From: Heyndrickxia acidiproducens DSM 23148
GTDB taxonomy: Bacteria; Bacillota; Bacilli; Bacillales; Bacillaceae_C
NCBI RefSeq assembly: GCF_000374345.1
Contig: NZ_KB893985.1
Coordinates: 1 to 64,000, forward strand
Length of the DNA: 64,000 nt
Direction: 5' to 3'
Shown: piece by piece, positions 63,644-64,000 of the stretch
Layout: each line of letters starts with the position of its first letter
Position numbering within the stretch: position 1 is the first letter of the stretch
Program-made: the position numbers and the translations under genes
Notes under the pieces: model-generated
What the model was told of the DNA's origin: nothing
What the model saw: the letters and a program-made list of their open reading frames with translations, nothing else
The model's database searches: none

Positions 63644-64000
63644 TTAGCTGCCTTGGTCTTTATAGAGCGGAAAAGAAAACAAAATTTCCGTGCCTTCTCC
63701 GACCGCACTTTTTGCTTCAATCGTTCCTGTATATCCTTCCACAAGCTGTTTTGCGATCGCAAGCCCCAGTCCGTTCCCGCCTTTTTCACGGCTCCGTGCC
63801 TTATCGACGCGGTAAAAGCGGTGAAAGATATGCGGCAGATCTTCTTGCGGAATCCCGATACCGTAATCTTTAATTTTCAAGCAGGCTTTTTCTGCTGTTG
63901 CTTTCAAGCTGATGTCCACTTTCGCAATGCTTGCGGAGTATTTAATGGCATTATCCATTACAATGACGAGCACCTGTTCAAGGTGGTTTTCATTGATTAA
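63644..64000 (-). CDS. Sensor histidine kinase, C-terminal ATPase part (runs off the window)
   Basis: The last 118 residues of a membrane or cytosolic sensor kinase. The ATP-binding HATPase_c domain is complete in its main motifs: N box LVIVMDNAIKYS, G1 box KDYGIGIPQEDLPHIFHRFYR and G2 box GGNGLGLAIAKQLVEGYTG. The frame is open through base 64000 (LINENHLEQV...), so the sensor and the phosphorylated His lie outside. The response regulator is probably upstream beyond the window; the signal is unknown. Confidence 0.9.
   Translation of the reverse strand, partial: LINENHLEQVLVIVMDNAIKYSASIAKVDISLKATAEKACLKIKDYGIGIPQEDLPHIFHRFYRVDKARSREKGGNGLGLAIAKQLVEGYTGTIEAKSAVGEGTEILFSFPLYKDQGS

Overview
The window reads as chromosome of a spore-forming, low-to-mid GC Bacillota of the family Bacillaceae. 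The evidence is the B. subtilis-like gene set and order: pucABCDE, citR/citA, hisZGDBHAFI, nagZ/amiE/namZ, odhAB, rok and fnr with a C-terminal cysteine cluster. Strong AGGAGG ribosome binding sites, frequent TTG and GTG starts, sigma-A promoters, a sigma-K-like promoter and cre-like sites agree with this. The genus cannot be fixed by reading alone; a Heyndrickxia (Bacillus) coagulans-like organism is only a guess. Apart from one insertion-sequence end at the left edge, the region looks like core genome.

Layout. 1-280: 5' part of an IS200/IS605-type tnpA and its subterminal hairpin. 0.4-4.4 kb: msrA, a phasin-like protein, an AarF/UbiB kinase-like protein and a CynX/NimT-type exporter. 4.8-10.1 kb (minus): xanthine dehydrogenase operon pucABCDE. 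10.2-12.1 kb: a DUF2653 pair and a DUF1836 regulator. 12.2-14.3 kb: citR and citA, divergent. 14.4-16.4 kb: Ktr-type potassium uptake pair. 16.6-19.4 kb: rarD and a YeeE/YedE plus TusA sulfur pair. 19.6-25.9 kb: complete hisZGDBHAFI operon. 26.3-31.0 kb: secreted muropeptide-degrading operon nagZ-amiE-namZ. 31.3-45.8 kb: corA, M50 protease, LysE exporter, amino-acid permease, a first topoisomerase III, a LysM-3D wall protein, a Rieske oxidoreductase, CBS protein, MBL hydrolase, thiT under a TPP riboswitch, a frameshifted SRAP gene and an ABC-F ATPase. 45.9-54.5 kb: a permease/binding-protein fusion ABC transporter, trhO, a second topoisomerase III, a YitT-family protein, a UPF0180 protein and fnr. 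54.6-64.0 kb: a MifM-like leader with yidC2, rok, dhaS, odhB and odhA, a GerT/Hsp20-like spore protein and the end of a histidine kinase.

The most interesting element is at 54.6-55.8 kb. A 96-residue, single-span membrane ORF with its own sigma-A promoter lies directly upstream of a lipoprotein-type YidC/Oxa1 insertase. Its C-terminus (WI-x4-RL, then EDPDA) matches, without gaps, the spacing of the MifM arrest region as I recall it. Its Tyr79-Pro80-Pro81 codons form half of a perfect 10-bp helix that buries the yidC2 ribosome binding site. This is the expected design of a nascent-chain sensor of membrane-protein insertion, with a diverged arrest sequence.

Other points of note: a 14-bp helix that sequesters the ribosome binding site of the APC permease; a SRAP gene broken in an A7 run; degenerate ATPase motifs in the ABC-F protein; an AmiE with an extra C-terminal domain; two different topoisomerases III; a rarD gene that lacks a ribosome binding site but sits behind two small ORFs; and palindromic operator candidates upstream of hisZ, the sulfur pair, the DUF2653 operon and rok.
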